Assembly: GCA_021397845.1 (NCBI GenBank)
Contig: CM038044.1
Coordinates: 61,851,851 to 61,915,850 of the forward strand
Length of the DNA stretch: 64,000 nt
Origin: Areca catechu
Taxonomy: Eukaryota > Streptophyta > Magnoliopsida > Arecales > Arecaceae
Direction of reading: 5' to 3'
Under the pieces are notes generated by a model. That model worked only from the letters and a program-made list of their open reading frames with translations. It made no database searches and had not been told where the DNA came from. Shown here in pieces: positions 18,919 to 31,622 of the stretch (within the stretch, counting starts at the first letter, position 1; each line of letters begins with the position of its first letter). The translations under genes and the position numbers were made by a program.

Positions 18919-21341
18919 TGATGGGAATCCGGTGCACCGCAGCGGAAGTGTAATTTCAAAAAGATGAAATTTGCACCATAATCCCTTAGCCAAGATCTCC
19001 TTATTCAGGATTAAAACATATAATAAATATACAAACTTACATTGTTAGAATTAGGGTACCAACCTGTAATCGCTAATTCCAACAAAATTTGATGTTGAAG
19101 AGGCTAATTGATTTCACCAGGCGTCCAAGTGTCCGCCCTCCAATGGTGATCCACACAAAGCAATGATCAAGATAACTCTATCTTCTTTTCAATGGTTCCT
19201 TCTATTGAGTTCTTCCTAGAACTCAATTGCTTGGACTATGGCTTGAATTCCTCCACACAAGAGCTTGCCTCCCTTTCCTTGACCTCTTCTCCTCCTTCCA
19301 CTAAGACCTTGGCCCTTTAGACACCCTTGTCTTGAAGAAAAGACCTTGTCCTAAGAGGACATAGGCTTGTCTTAAGTTGGAGGAGAAATTAAGACAATGA
19401 TGTCTTAATGTATGAAAGAAAGGAACAAATCAGAACTTCTTTCTTTCCTTTACCGTCAGAGACTTTTACTCTTATTCTTGTTCAGTAGCAGAGTTTCGAC
19501 AGAGGTGTACTCTGTAAAGGAAACAGTGCAAGAGCCTGAGAAGAAAAAAAGAGTCTTCAGGAGAGGAAGAAAGAAAAACATATTATCCAGAGTTTTGATT
19601 TTTCATGCGCCTTAAATAGTTTTCAGAGAGGCGCCTTCAAAACTCTCCGTAAACTCCTTCTCACGCCTTTCTCAATTTCTCATGCCCCGTCCCACTTTCT
19701 CACTGCCCTTCAGATTAAATCCCATGGCCTTTCTTAAAGAAAAAGCCGCGGTGTTTTAAAAAGAAAGGGGTCGCGATTTTTCATCTCCGAAGAGATGTTA
19801 TTTCGCGCACCCGGGAAGAGTTAGCATTTTCTTCTTTCTTAAAAACTTTCCAGCCGTTTGATTCCCATCCAAGGGCACACAGGTGAGGCGTTAATTCTTA
19901 AGAAAGGAGGCCGCCCCAAATAAAATCATCGGAGAATTAAGTGGGGCATCCCAAGAGTCCATGCGCCATGGACTCTTCCAAATGGCGCGCCAAGAGTCCA
20001 TATGCACATGGACTCTTGGCATTTGGCATGAAAATGCAAGGGGGGCGAAGTGGGGAGGCTAGCCAAGTTACATGGCTAGCCAATAGGGTTAGCCATAATC
20101 CCAATTAACTCAATTAGGGTCTAATTAGGTCCAATTAGAACCCAATTTGAACCAATCCGGAACCCTAATTGGAATCCGATTCGAATAGAAGCTAGGGTTT
20201 GCAACACCTGCTAGAGTGTTATCCTGCAAAGATGATTTAATTCCAAATTAAACTCTTGATCAATCCTCTTAAGTGTGTGACCCATTGGGTTCCACATCTA
20301 GCCAGCAGTGGGTTCGAATACAAGTTGACCTAATTAGATTAGAACTCTTTCTAATCGATTTAGGTCAAACCGGGCTTACCCGATTTGATCAATTAGGACT
20401 CTTCCTAATAAATGATCTTTGAATTTGATCAACCCACAAGACAAGATTGACGTCTAGCAACGTGTCATGTCTACCCGGAAGATATGGAAATTCTAGTGAA
20501 ATACCAAAATTACCCTTCAGTAGAGAGTTACCGTACAATTAAATCTTTCGATCAGCCTGCACCAAAGAATATAATTATGGATATGGATATATGTCAAATC
20601 TAATATTATATTTATTTCTAGCTCAATCTTACATCGATGATTCAATTATCTTGATATTAGAAACCATCTATAATATCTTTACTTTGATCAAAGATTCCCT
20701 GAATCATCATCCGATTGTTAACTAGTTGGATGCAATCTCCTCTTACTAAGAGTGATCGATTCCTTGTTGACCTACTCATTACCTTCATATCCAATTCACC
20801 ATTCCCAGTATCAATCCTGTGCATGACTCATTGTCATGATTAGGATTGAACCAAAGAATGGGTTCATGTACATAAGGTACTTATGGCAGTCTCAGGTCAA
20901 AAGATTACTTGTACCACTCCCACTATGAGAACATTCTATTGACATGTAGCTAAGACTCCATTAGATGTTCTCAAGTTGGATCATATCAGTGAACTCATTC
21001 TCCAATGAGCACCCACATCCCTGTATTAGTGCCATACATAAGTGACTGTGAGAGCAGTCACCCTTTCCAGTATACATGGGATGTGCTAGTCTTACAGGAA
21101 AATCCTGATCCCCTACTCAGGGTTCCTTTGACTAGGAATACTTTAGATTAAGGTTTTAAGATTTTAGGTCTCACTGGTATGATCTCATCATAACCCTAAA
21201 ATCATAGCCCTAATCTATGGGGTTCATCATATAATATAAACACAGCATATGATGAAAAATAATGCCTTTATTTAGAAAATTGTCAATTACAATGGTTTGG
21301 GAGATATAACATAGATTGGCTTGTAGGGCATATCCCTTTCA
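18919..21341 (-). repeat. 3' LTR of element D
   Basis: TG..CA-bounded LTR. It contains a TATA-like box (TATTTAAG on the minus strand, at about 19611-19618) and two perfect palindromic arms further upstream in sense (19953-19963/19967-19977 and 19990-20001/20008-20019). The short ORF at 19412-19615 is not a gene. Confidence 0.95.
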
Positions 21342-21352
21342 ATCTCCCACTT
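21342..21352 (-). other. Polypurine tract, element D
   Basis: The minus strand reads AAGTGGGAGAT directly against the 3' LTR. This is the plus-strand primer typical of Angela/BARE-type copia elements. The same tract precedes the 3' LTR of F at about 63100-63110. Confidence 0.9.
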
Positions 21353-21355
21353 GCA

Positions 21356-22922
21356 CTAAAGCCAATCGCCTTTAAATCTTAATCCCATACACTCGAGGTG
21401 GCGATCAAAATCTCGCTATGGTTGAGCCTTAGTGAACGGGTCTGCTACATTGTTCTTTGTATCAACTCTATTTATGTAGACATCTTGTATCTCTACTATA
21501 TCTTGGACGAGATGGAAGCATCTCAGAATGTGCTTGGACTTATGATGAGCTCTTGGTTCCTTAGCTTGAGCAACAGCCCTAGTGTTGTCACAGTAAAGTG
21601 TCACTGGGTTTTCAATTTCAGGAACAACACCCAACTCTGTGATGAACTTCTTCATCCAGACTGCTTCCTTGGCGGCTTCACTGACTGCTATGTATTCTGC
21701 CTCTGTGGTTGAGTCAGCTACAGTCTGCTGCTTGGTACTCTTCCAACTCACTGCTCCACCATTTAGGATAAAAACATATCCCGAAATGGATTTGCTATCA
21801 TCAGGGTCTGATTGAAAACTAGAATCAGAATAAGCTTCTAGTTTAAGATCAGAACCACCATAAACCAGAAAAATATCCTTAGTCCTTCTTAGGTACTTAA
21901 GAATATTTTTAACTGCTTTCCAATGATCCTCTCCTGGATTAGCCTGAAACCTACTGACAATGCCTAAAACATATGCCATATCAGGCCTAGTACATAACAT
22001 GGCATACATTATGGATCCTATTGCCGAAGCATAGGGTATAGAATTCATTCTATTTCTTTCTTCAGGTGTCTTAGGAGACATCCTTTTAGAAAGATGTATG
22101 CCTTGACTCATAGGAAGATAACCTCTTTTACTTCCATCCATGCTGAATCTTTTCAGCACTAAGTCAATGTACCTAGATTGGGATAAACCTAGCATCCTCT
22201 TAGATCTATCTCTATAGATCTTAATACCTAGTACATTGGATGCTTCTCCCAAACCTTTCATGGAAAACTGGTTTGATAGCCAAACCTTGACTGATTGCAA
22301 CATTGGGATATCATTCCCAATGAGGAGTATGTCATCTACATATAGAACCAAGAAGATTATGGCACTCCCACTAGTCTTCTTATAAACACAGGGTTCATCC
22401 ACATTTTTGATAAAACCAAACTTTTTAATAGTTTCATCAAAGCAGATGTTCCAACTCCTTGAAGCTTGCTTTAATCCATAAATGGATTTCTTTAGCTTGC
22501 ATACTTGATTAGGTTTATTTTTGAAATAAAACCTTCTGGCTGTGACATGTAGACTTCTTCCTCAAGGAAGCCATTGAGGAATGCAGTCTTCACATCCATC
22601 TGCCAGATCTCATAATCATGATATACTTCTATAGCAAGTAAAATCTGTATTGATTTGAGCATGGAAACAGGTGAGAATGTTTCATCATAATCAATTCCCT
22701 ATTTTTGTCTAAAACCTTTAGCCACTAATCTGGCTTTATAGGTTTCAACTTGGCCATCAGCCCCAATCTTTTTCTTATAGACCCATTTGCACCCAATAGG
22801 ATTTATACCCTCTGGTGCATCAACCAAAGATCATACTTGGTTTACATACATAGAGTCTATTTCGGATTCCATGGCTTCTTGCCGTCTATCTGAATCAGTA
22901 CTCAAGATAGCTTCCGTATAGG
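21356..22922 (-). pseudogene. pol: Reverse transcriptase and RNase H of element D pol
   Basis: The minus-strand frame 22402-21416 is open for 328 residues. It has YVDD (22331-22342) in LYVDDILLIGND, the thumb/connection (QSRYIDLVLKRF, PYASAIGSIMYAM, RPDMAYVLGIVSRF), then RNase H with AYSDSSFQSD, TTEAEYIA and YCDNTRAV, giving all three catalytic acidic residues, and VADPFTKA near the end. A stop splits off the last 20 or so residues, which end at a TAG on the minus strand (21356-21358). Upstream, 22922-22403 holds the finger/palm part (CKWVYKKKIGADGQ, YKARLVAKGFR, MDVKTAFLNGFLEEEVYM) with stops and a frameshift near 22525. Confidence 0.9.
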
Positions 22923-23576
22923 TCAGAGGTTCATCATTTGAATGACTTGGGCTTCATTATTTTCAATAATAAATCCATACCTCTCAGGTGCCCGTGGCAC
23001 TCTATCAGACCTACGGGGAGGAGTTTTGTGTTCTGGTTCTGTCCTAACTATATGTTCTAATGGTTGAGAATTGTCTATCTGTGTTTCTTGTACTTCTCCA
23101 AGTTCAATAGTTCTACCATTGCCCTTTTCTAAAATGAACTCCTTTTCTAGAAAAGTGGCATGCCTGCTGACAAAAATCTTTTGTTCAGTAGGATGGTAGA
23201 ACAGATATCCTCTACCTTCTCTAGGATATCCTACAAATAGATATTTATCTGCTCTAGGTTCCAACTTAAGTCCAAAATTTCTTTTAACATAAGCTGGACA
23301 TCCCCATACCTTGAAATATTTAAGATATGGTTTCTTTCCACTCCAAATTTCATATGGAGTACTAACAACGGATTTAGAAGGTACCTTGTTCAGAATGTAA
23401 ACAGCAGTTTCTAGGGCATGACCCTAGAAGGAAATGGATAAATTTATGAAGCACATCATGGATCGTACCATATCTAATAAGGTACGATTCCTCCTTTCAG
23501 CTATACCATTTAGCTGTGGTGTATAAGGAGGGGTCCATTCAGAAAGAATTCCATTAACCTTAAGATAGTCTAAAAA
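22923..23576 (-). pseudogene. pol: Integrase C-terminal part and linker of element D
   Basis: The end of the integrase core is readable in 23576-23265, with GIAERRNRT carrying the catalytic Glu, after a stop that follows YLST. The open frame 23264-22923 is the integrase-to-RT linker: RADKYLFVGYPREGRGYLFYHPTEQKIFVSRHATF in pattern, then a Glu-rich stretch and RRSDRVPRAPERY. It matches element I nearly residue for residue. Confidence 0.85.
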
Positions 23577-25265
23577 CTACGTGGATAAGTATTCTCCTCC
23601 TCGATCAGAACGAAGAACTTTAATACTTTTTCCGGTTTGTTTTTCGACCATACTTTGATACTCCTTAAATTTATCAAAGGCTTCAGATTTATGTTTCATA
23701 AGATACACATATCCGAACCTAGATAAATTATCTGTAAAAGTGATAAAATATAAGTATCCTCCTCTGGCCTGAGTTGTCATTGGACCACATACATCAGTAT
23801 GTATAAGTCCTAATAACTCAGTTGACCTTTCTCCATGTCCAGTGAATGGAGTCTTGGTCATCTTACCCATGAGACATGTTTCGCAAGTTCCTAATGATTC
23901 ATACTCATAAGGATCAAGGAATTTTTTCTTGTATAACTTACTTATCCTAGACTCATTAACATGACCAAGTCGATGATGCCAAAGTAAAGTATCATTAAAG
24001 TCTTTTCTTTTCTTTTTATAATTGACATGAAAAACACTATCATTGGAAGAAAGAGTTAAGAGCCCATAGCTAAATATGCCAGAACAAATAATTTTATTAG
24101 ATAACATTATCGAGCAACCAGTGCTCGTTACATCCATTACATATCCTTGTTTTAATAACAAAGGAATAGATATAATGTTCCTAATAATCTTTGGCATATA
24201 GTAATAATTTTCTAACTCCAAGATCTTCCCTGAAGGCAACTTCAGAATGTAGGTCCCTACAGCTTCTGCTTGGATGATATCACCACCAGCACCGTAGAGA
24301 TTGAAGTCGCCTTCCTTTAATACTTTAAGCTTGTGGAGGTCCTGCAAAGATTTGCATATATGGTAACCACAAGCGGTATCTAATACCCAAGTATTTGATA
24401 TAGACGAATATAATGTCAATATAGTATGTATCTCATACATACCTTTTGGTGCATCTGACGCACCAGGCTTCACAGTTGCAAGGTAAGCCATGCAATTCCT
24501 TTTCCAATGTCTCGCTTTGCCGCAAAAGAAACAGGTTGACTGTTTTGAGGCCTTCTTTCCTTTCTTGTTCTTATTGATGCCACCCTTAGGGTTTAGCCTC
24601 CTACTAAAACCCTTTTTGCCTGATTTCTTCTTATTGGTCTTATCAACAAGAAGAAGTGGAGCCTTTTCTTTCTTAACATGGCTCTCTGCAGTTTTTAACA
24701 TATTTAACAGCTCAGGCAAGGAAGTGTTCAGTTTGTTCATGTGATAATTCAAGACAAACTGAGAAAATGACTCCGGAAATGATTGCAGGATTAAATCCTG
24801 ATTCAGCTCCCCATCCATAATAAACCGTAATTGACCCAATCTGGTGATTAAGTCAATTACCTTCAGGACATGATCCTGAACGGATGTACCCTCTGTCATC
24901 CTAGCATGGAATAACTGCTTAGATATTTCGTATCTAGCAATTCTGCTTTGTTCTCCATAATGCTCTTTTAAATTGAGCATTATGGATTGAGTATCCATGC
25001 TTTCATGCTGCCTCTGTAACTCATTGGTCATAGAGACCAGTATGATACACTTGACAGTGAGGGAGTCATTCTGCCACATTTTGTATATGGCCATATCTTC
25101 CTGTGTGGCATCATCCCCTAGTGGATTAAGACTAGGGGTATCAAGAATATAAGAAAGTTTTTCTGAACTCAGTACAATCTTTAAGTTTCTCAACTAGTCC
25201 ACATAGTTTGGACCAGTCAGTTTGTTGGTATCTAAGATGCTTCACAGTAATAATGAAGATGCCAT
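23577..25265 (-). pseudogene. gag: Gag, protease and integrase N-part of element D
   Basis: The family start codon lies at 25265 (MASSLLL). Two in-frame stops (TGA for CGA, TAG for TGG, both transition changes relative to I) precede the long open frame 25193-23577 (538 residues). In order: Gag core (KIVLSSEKLSYILDTP, DELQRQ-like ELQRQHESMD, RYEISKQLFHARM, LNTSLPELLNML), Lys-rich tail, complete CCHC zinc knuckle CFFCGKARHWKRNC (24492-24533), protease D-T-A triplet (24372-24380) in WVLDTACGYHICK, HHCC finger (LWHHRLGHVN, CETCLMGKMTK), and the first two integrase Asp residues (IHTDVCGP, LRSDRGGEY). This is the longest intact coding frame in the window. Confidence 0.92.
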
Positions 25266-26440
25266 TTATCTACATTTAATAAAGAACAATACATAAGCAA
25301 ACAACCATGAAATGACTTACATAATTAAATTAGGTCTTCAATTTAATTATGACTCCCACTATTTTATCAAAAATCATAGCCCTCGGTATGATAATCGAGA
25401 AGAACCCTGATCGATTTTTCTTAGTGAGATTGAGATCCTAATAACTTATAAAAGATCTTGCAGATAACACAACAAATCTTTTATAATCTCAAAGGTAGGA
25501 AACTCTTCCAATTATATCTCATATAATTCTCAAAAATAACTTGGCCTCTAGAACATTATAAGTCTTGCAGAAAACACAACAAACCATAATGTTCTAGTTA
25601 AGTCAAGACCCTTTCATTTCTATACAGTCAGTATTCAAATATAATGCCCTTGCAGATAACACAACAAGGCATTATACTGAATATACTGTAAGCATATCTA
25701 TGCACTTGACCAATATTATGTCAATCACCATATTAGGTCTTGCAGATAACACAACAAACCTAATGTGGTTCATAACACAATAATGATCCAGCATGAAGGA
25801 AGGCCAATATATAGTATTTTTTAACACTAAGCATTTAAGTCAAGATTTAAATATAATCAAATCGGCCAGGCAAGTGGAAGAGATGTGGGAGTACCCCCGT
25901 TGCTTTCCTAGACACCAATAAAAATTGGTCAGGTCAGTCAACGGAACTAATTAAAAACCACGATTCTCTTTACCTTCTCAGAACAACCTTTCTAGACACC
26001 GAATGATCAATTGTTCATCATGACTAGTGATGCTTATTAGTTAAATATACTATGACTTAATATAATTTTAAGAAGAGGGCTTTATAAAATTTCCAACACA
26101 TTCTTATAGAACATATCACAATCATATCACTCTGATAAACATATATGTGCTAAGTGTGTCATCATACTAGGACAACCATTTATCACAAAATGGATCCACC
26201 ATTATGCCAGGGCAACCTTATTTCAGTATGATGACTTCAAAACTAATCATATCTCTATAATAATTAGGGTTTGAGTAAAAAACCCTAACTAGTGGCATAC
26301 ATCAAAACATTAATTATCATATATGCATCCCATAAATTATGCTAAGTGTATCAGCATTCAAGGGTTTAAAACTCTAACATGCGATACTACAACAAAACCA
26401 CATATGAATAATTTTCATATGTTTTAACTGTAATAAGGAT
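25266..26440 (-). other. Structured gag leader of element D
   Basis: Four hairpins with the common loop TTGTTGTGTTATCTGCAAG (sense strand; one copy TTTTCTG) and different stems: 25727-25737/25759-25770, 25631-25648/25668-25686, 25548-25559/25586-25597 (12 bp perfect), 25445-25456/25476-25487. A larger hairpin is closed by TCATCATACT/AGTATGATGA (26159-26168/26225-26234). No coding sequence. Confidence 0.8.
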
Positions 26441-26453
26441 GGCTCTGATACCA
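26441..26453 (-). other. Primer binding site, element D
   Basis: Minus strand TGGTATCAGAGCC, one base from the 5' LTR; initiator tRNA-Met type. Confidence 0.92.
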
Positions 26454-26454
26454 C

Positions 26455-28874
26455 TGTTGGGAATCCGGTGCACCGCAACGGAAGTGTAATTTCAAAAAGA
26501 TGAAATTTGCACTATAATCCCTTAGCCAAGATCTCCTTATTCAGGATTAAAACATATAATAAACATACAAACTTACATTGTTAGAATTAGGGTACCAACC
26601 TGTAATCGCTAATTCCAACAAAATTTGATGTTGAAGAGGCTAATTGATTTCACCAGGCGTCCAAGTGTCCGTCCTCCGATGGTGATCCACACAGAGCAAT
26701 GATCAAGACAACTCTATCTTCTTTTCAATGGTTCCTTCTATTGAGTTCTTCTTCCTAGAACTCAATTGCTTGGACTATGGCTTGAATTCCTCCACACAAG
26801 AGCTTGCCTCCCTTTTCTTGACCTCTTCTCCTCCTTCCACTAAGACCTTGGCCCTTTAGACACCCTTGTCTTGAAGAAAAGACCTTGTCCTAAGAGGACA
26901 TAGGCTTGTCTTAAGTTGGAGGAGAAATTAAGACAATGATGTCTTAATGTAAGAAAGAAAGGAACAAATCAGAACTTCTTTCTTTCCTTTACCGTCGGAG
27001 ACTTTTACTCTTATTCTTGTTCAGTAGCAGAGTTTCGACAGAGGTGTACTCTGTAAAGGAAACAGTGCAAGAGCAAGAAAAGAAAAAAGAGTCTTCAGGA
27101 GAGGAAGAAAGAAAAACATATTATCCAGAGTTCTGATTTTTCATGCGCCTTAAATAGTTTTCAGAGAGGCGCCTTCAAAACTCTTCGTAAACTCCTTCTC
27201 ATGCCTTTCTAAATTTCTCATGCCCCTTCCCACTTTCTCACAGCCCTTCAGATTAAATCCCATGACCTTTCTTAAAGAAAAAGCCGTGGTGTTTTAAAAA
27301 GAAAGGGGTCGCGACTTTTCATCTCCGAAGAGATGTTATTTCGCGTGCCCGGGAAGAGTTAGCGTTTTTCTTCTTTCTTAAAACTTTCCAGCCGTTTGAT
27401 TCCCATCCAAGGGCACACAGGTGAGGCGCTAATTCTTAAGAAAGGTGGCTGCCCCAAATAAAATCATCGGAGAATTAAGTGGGGCGTGCCAAGAGTCCAT
27501 GCACCATGGACTCTTCCAAATGGCGCGCCAAGAGTCCATATGCGCATGGACTCTTGGCATTTGGCATGAAAATGCAAGGGGGGAGGGTGGGGAGGCTAGC
27601 CAAGTTACATGGCTAGCCAATAGGGTTAGCCATAATCCCAATTAACTCAATTAGGGTCTAATTAGGTCCAATTAGAACCCAATTTGAACCAATCCGGAAC
27701 CCTAATTCGAATCAGATTCGAATAGAAGCTAGGGTTTGCAACACCTGCTAGAGTGTTATCCTGCAAAGATGATTTAATTCCAAATTAAACTCTTGATCAA
27801 TTCTTTTAAGTGTGTGACCCATTGGATTCCACATCTAGCCAGCAGTGGGTTCGAATACAAGTTGACCTAATTTGATTAGAACTCTTTCTAATCGATTTAG
27901 GTCAACCGGGCTTACCCGATTTGATCAATTAGGACTCTTCCTAATAAATGATCTTTGAATTTGATCAACCCACAAGACAAGATTGACGTCTAGCAACGTG
28001 CCATGTCTACCCGGAAGATATGGAAATTCTGGTGAAATACCAAAATTACCCTTCAGTAGAGAGTTACTATATAATTAAATCTTTCGATCAGCCTGCACCC
28101 AAAAATATAATTATGGATATATATATGTCAAATCCAATATTATATTTATTTCTAGCTGAATCTTATTTCGATGATTCAATTATCTTGATATTAGAAACCA
28201 TCTCTAATATCTTTACTTTGATCAAAGATTCCCTGAATCATCATCCGATTGTTAACTAGCTGGATGAATCTCCTCTTACTAAGAGTGATCGATTCCTTGT
28301 TGACCTACTCATTACCTTCATATCCAATTCACCATTCCCAGTATCAATCCTGTGCATGACTCATTGTCATGATTAGGATTGAACCAAAGAATGGGTTCAT
28401 GTACATAAGGTACTTATGGCAGTCTCAGGTCAAAAGATTACTTGTACCACTCCCACTATGAGAACCTTCTATTGACATGTAGCTAAGACTCCATTAGATG
28501 TTCTCAAGTTGGATCATATCAGTGAACTCATTCTCCAATGAGCACCCACATCCCAGTATTAGTGTCATACACAAGTGACTGTGAGAGCAGTCACCCTTTC
28601 CAGTATACATGGGATTTGCTAGTCTTACCGGAAAACCCTGATCCCATACTCAGGGTTCCTTTGACTAGGAATACTTTAGATTAAGGTTTTAAGATTTTAG
28701 GTCTCACTGGTATGATCTCATCATAACCCTAAAATCATAGCCCTAATCTTTGGGGTTCATCATATAATATAAACACAGCGTATGATGAAAAATAATGCCT
28801 TTATTTAGAAAATTATCAATTATAATGGTTTGGGAGATACAACATAGATTGGCTTGTAGGGCATATCCCTTTCA
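26455..28874 (-). repeat. 5' LTR of element D
   Basis: Near-identical to 18919-21341 and bounded by TG..CA. The TATA-like box on the minus strand is at 27149-27156. The twin palindromes lie at about 27489-27557. The CATAA duplication follows at 28875. Confidence 0.95.
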
Positions 28875-28879
28875 CATAA
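28875..28879. other. Target-site duplication CATAA, right copy (element D)
   Basis: Identical to 18914-18918, which proves that the two LTRs belong to one insertion event. Confidence 0.95.
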
Positions 28880-29262
28880 ACCCTAATTAGACTTGTCATT
28901 TAATTAATCTTTCAATTTATTATTGTTATATTATAAGCCATCTTTTAATTAAAGCATTTTTAATTAAATTCATGTAAAACTTTTTTTACATGTTTCATGC
29001 ATCATATCTAGTTTCATCATATCAATTATAATATTGCAATAACCATGCCAATGTATCAGGATTAAAACCTTTTTAATACCGTAGGTTTCCTTTAAGGATC
29101 CTTCTAAAAAGGCCAACACAGACGAACCGCCTCGTGCCATAGAAACTCAGGGGTTTTATACCTTGATTTTCTATGAACTCACGGTTATGGTGAAGGTCTC
29201 AACAAGGTTCCTAAAAGTAATCCCTAACACATGGAATCATGATATGCTACACAGGAACCTAT
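28880..29262 (-). other. Leader of element C, PBS-proximal part
   Basis: Continuation of the C leader beyond the D insertion. It has a long double stem, CATAGAAA/TTTCTATG inside AACCG/CGGTT, at about 29124-29185. This is comparable in place to the large hairpins of A, D, F and I. No gene. Confidence 0.55.
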
Positions 29263-29275
29263 GGCTCTAATACCA
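29263..29275 (-). other. Primer binding site, element C
   Basis: Minus strand TGGTATTAGAGCC, one mismatch from the usual tRNA-Met site, next to the LTR at 29277. Confidence 0.85.
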
Positions 29276-29276
29276 C

Positions 29277-31617
29277 TGAAGAAAAACTTGGTGCAAAAGA
29301 AACCTACACTAGGCATGCAACACTAAGGAGCAGGTATTGCATAATTAAAAAATTTCAAACATGCAGCAAAGAGTACCTACTCATGCACAGGATCTAACAT
29401 ATCATGATGCATGTAACAAATTACTTGCATGTATAGGCAAGTGCAATAATTATAAATCATATCATAACAACTAGATATAGGCATGCATGATATCCAAAGT
29501 AAAATATACCTGACCGAAGCAGACCCCTCAGTCTTCAAATCAGATCAACAACAACCGGTTGAACTCTTTCAATAGCAAAATAAGATCTGCAACAGCAAAT
29601 AAATAGGTCGATGCAACCTCTTGAGGTGTCCAAGCATCCACCATCTAGAGTATCCACACGCAGGGCTCTCGCTGATCCGACTCCCAGATGGATGCTTGTC
29701 CATCGAAAATCAATAAACTGGTCATGGCTATGTAGAGCAAGGAATATCGAATAATCCTCATGGACGATCTTCTCCAAGACCACCTAAACTCCACAAATAG
29801 CACACACTGGAAACTTAAAACAGTGGAAGGATTTGATGGAAGTCCCCTGTTTCTCATAATAGGCAAATACTCGATTCTTCTTAATTCCCTCACGGCCTTG
29901 AAAACCCAGTATATAAATATACCTAGAAATCCCGTGAAGGCCAATAGAAAACTTTGTTCTTCTCTTCTCCCTCACGCTCTTTCCTCTTCACCTCATGTTG
30001 CTCCTCTCTTACTTTTTTCTTACTTCTCTTTTGTACCTCCTGGCGTTCAACCATCATGCTATATTTATAGGCAGAGAATTGAATCCATATAGGGAAGAGA
30101 AAATGCTTGGAAGAGTAGTCCAGATTGGTATAAAAAGATTTTTCCCAAGTGCAAACGAACTCTTGCTATTCTAATCCCATACCATCGTGAAACAGGGATT
30201 GAGAGGGGAAGTGACGTGTGGGAGGAAATCGTGTGATCCAAAACCAGTCCACAGCGAATCCTGATCTCTCACGCTGCATGCGGTCCAAATCCTATCCACA
30301 CTGGGCATATCTGAGAGAGAGAGAAGGAGAGACATGGTGAGGGTAGAAGACAAGAGGGAGACAACCATCGTGAGACCCTTCCTTCGATCGCTGTGCTATC
30401 TATGAAGCAGCAGGTAAATCACCGAGAGACCTCTCCCGGTCCAATGCAAACTGATCTCCCAAGCAAGATCAAACTCCAAGCTGTAATTATCCCATGCAGC
30501 ATTTGATGCAATTCAAAATCCATCACAGCGATGAAACAGGGGAGGAACAAAATACATGAACCAGGGTATACCATGAGAACCATCCAAGTAAATAAAATCG
30601 GTTTAACCAAAACTAATGAGAGATAAAATTCGGTTCTATCTTGTGTGTTCTATTAATCCATTTGACCTAAATACCAAAATGATTCCTAATCATTGATCGG
30701 TTCCTGGATCAGGGAGAAATCCTCTATGGCGTGTGACCTCAAGGTTCGAACCTAAACGGTAGCACTGGAACACTTCCAGTACCAGCACAAGATACCATGT
30801 AGCAATTGGTCCTGACATCCGGATAGGTCGAAGATGCGAGAGCTATCTATCGAACCTCTGGCATATGGTTACCGTATAATTCATCCCTTTGACCTCCAAT
30901 GCTCTAGATGACCTAGGGTTAGACTGCCAACCCTAGCTAAGTCAATCCACAATATGTCTCAACCTCGCAAGTCTAGTGACTCCTCACTGGGACTACCCGA
31001 CGAGGATTTGCTAAATGAGACACTGCGAGACATTCAATCCAAATAATTTGGACTGGTCAATTCCATCTTGGTCCATCACTGCTCTACAAGTACTTGCTTG
31101 TACACAAAAACCTTCCATCACCGGATTAAAAATTCAGGTAGTCTGGCACCAAAGCACACGGAGTTGCTTGCAAGCTACCATGGTGACCTCAGGTCGAAGG
31201 GACACATATACCCATATCCAATTGCAAGCAATCCTTTGGCAGAAAAAAAGCTCCACGGAGTCAAGTTCAATGAGATGTCACACGTCCCACTTGCAGATCA
31301 CATTAGTGTCAACACACTCCTTTGGTTAAGAGGTCAACCAAATGATATGAACCACAATAAGCTACACTTGATACATTGCCATCCTGTACAATGTATCCTT
31401 TGGTTGTAAACCTGTTAAAGGACCACTCGATATATCCTCTCTATATCGAAGTCAATACAGTCCTAAGGACTTCATCACATAAACATAGTTCATTACAGGG
31501 AAATGAAATATGCAATGAGCTACCAAAATAAAGTTTTATTAATTTATATACTAATTACAATACTGAGCTCAACCACCTACAACCTAGGCGATTGGCTTTG
31601 GGACACAATTCCCAACA
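29277..31617 (-). repeat. 5' LTR of element C
   Basis: Plus-strand view TGAAG..CCCAACA, 2341 bp. On the minus strand a good TATA box CCTATAAATAT lies at 30061-30071. It has no close similarity to the LTRs of A, D and I apart from the general layout. It contains only short spurious ORFs. Confidence 0.83.
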
Positions 31618-31622
31618 CTATT
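31618..31622. other. Probable target-site duplication (CTATT) of element C
   Basis: The five bases after the C LTR are also the in-frame bases of the gypsy reverse transcriptase (codons for Leu-Leu before TPKKDG). The matching left copy would lie off the window, so this is inferred. Confidence 0.5.

Larger units (their letters stand above)
18919..28874 (-). mobile_element. Element D: full-length Angela-like Ty1/copia retrotransposon
   Basis: Complete element of 9956 bp on the minus strand, with two LTRs (2423 and 2420 bp), PPT, PBS, gag, protease, integrase, reverse transcriptase and RNase H, flanked by the 5-bp duplication CATAA. In the first 265 bases the two LTRs differ at eight sites, seven of them transitions, about 3% by hand count. 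That suggests a fairly young insertion. Several stop codons in gag and pol show it is now non-autonomous. It is inserted in the leader of element C. Confidence 0.95.
13688..31617 (-). mobile_element. Element C: old Angela-related copia element, split by D and truncated by B
   Basis: Minus-strand copia in two pieces, 13688-18918 and 28880-31617, separated by element D with its CATAA duplication. Reading right to left: 2341-bp 5' LTR (29277-31617), PBS, leader, gag, protease, integrase, reverse transcriptase and RNase H. The 3' end was separated by insertion of B and lies off the left edge. Its right border (31617) falls inside the gypsy reverse transcriptase of E, where the E reading frame resumes in phase. 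It is more decayed than D or I, with many stops in every domain, consistent with being the older host. Confidence 0.87.

Noticed and set aside
24490..24744. Plus-strand 84-residue ORF
   Set aside because: Antisense of the Lys-rich Gag tail and zinc knuckle of D.
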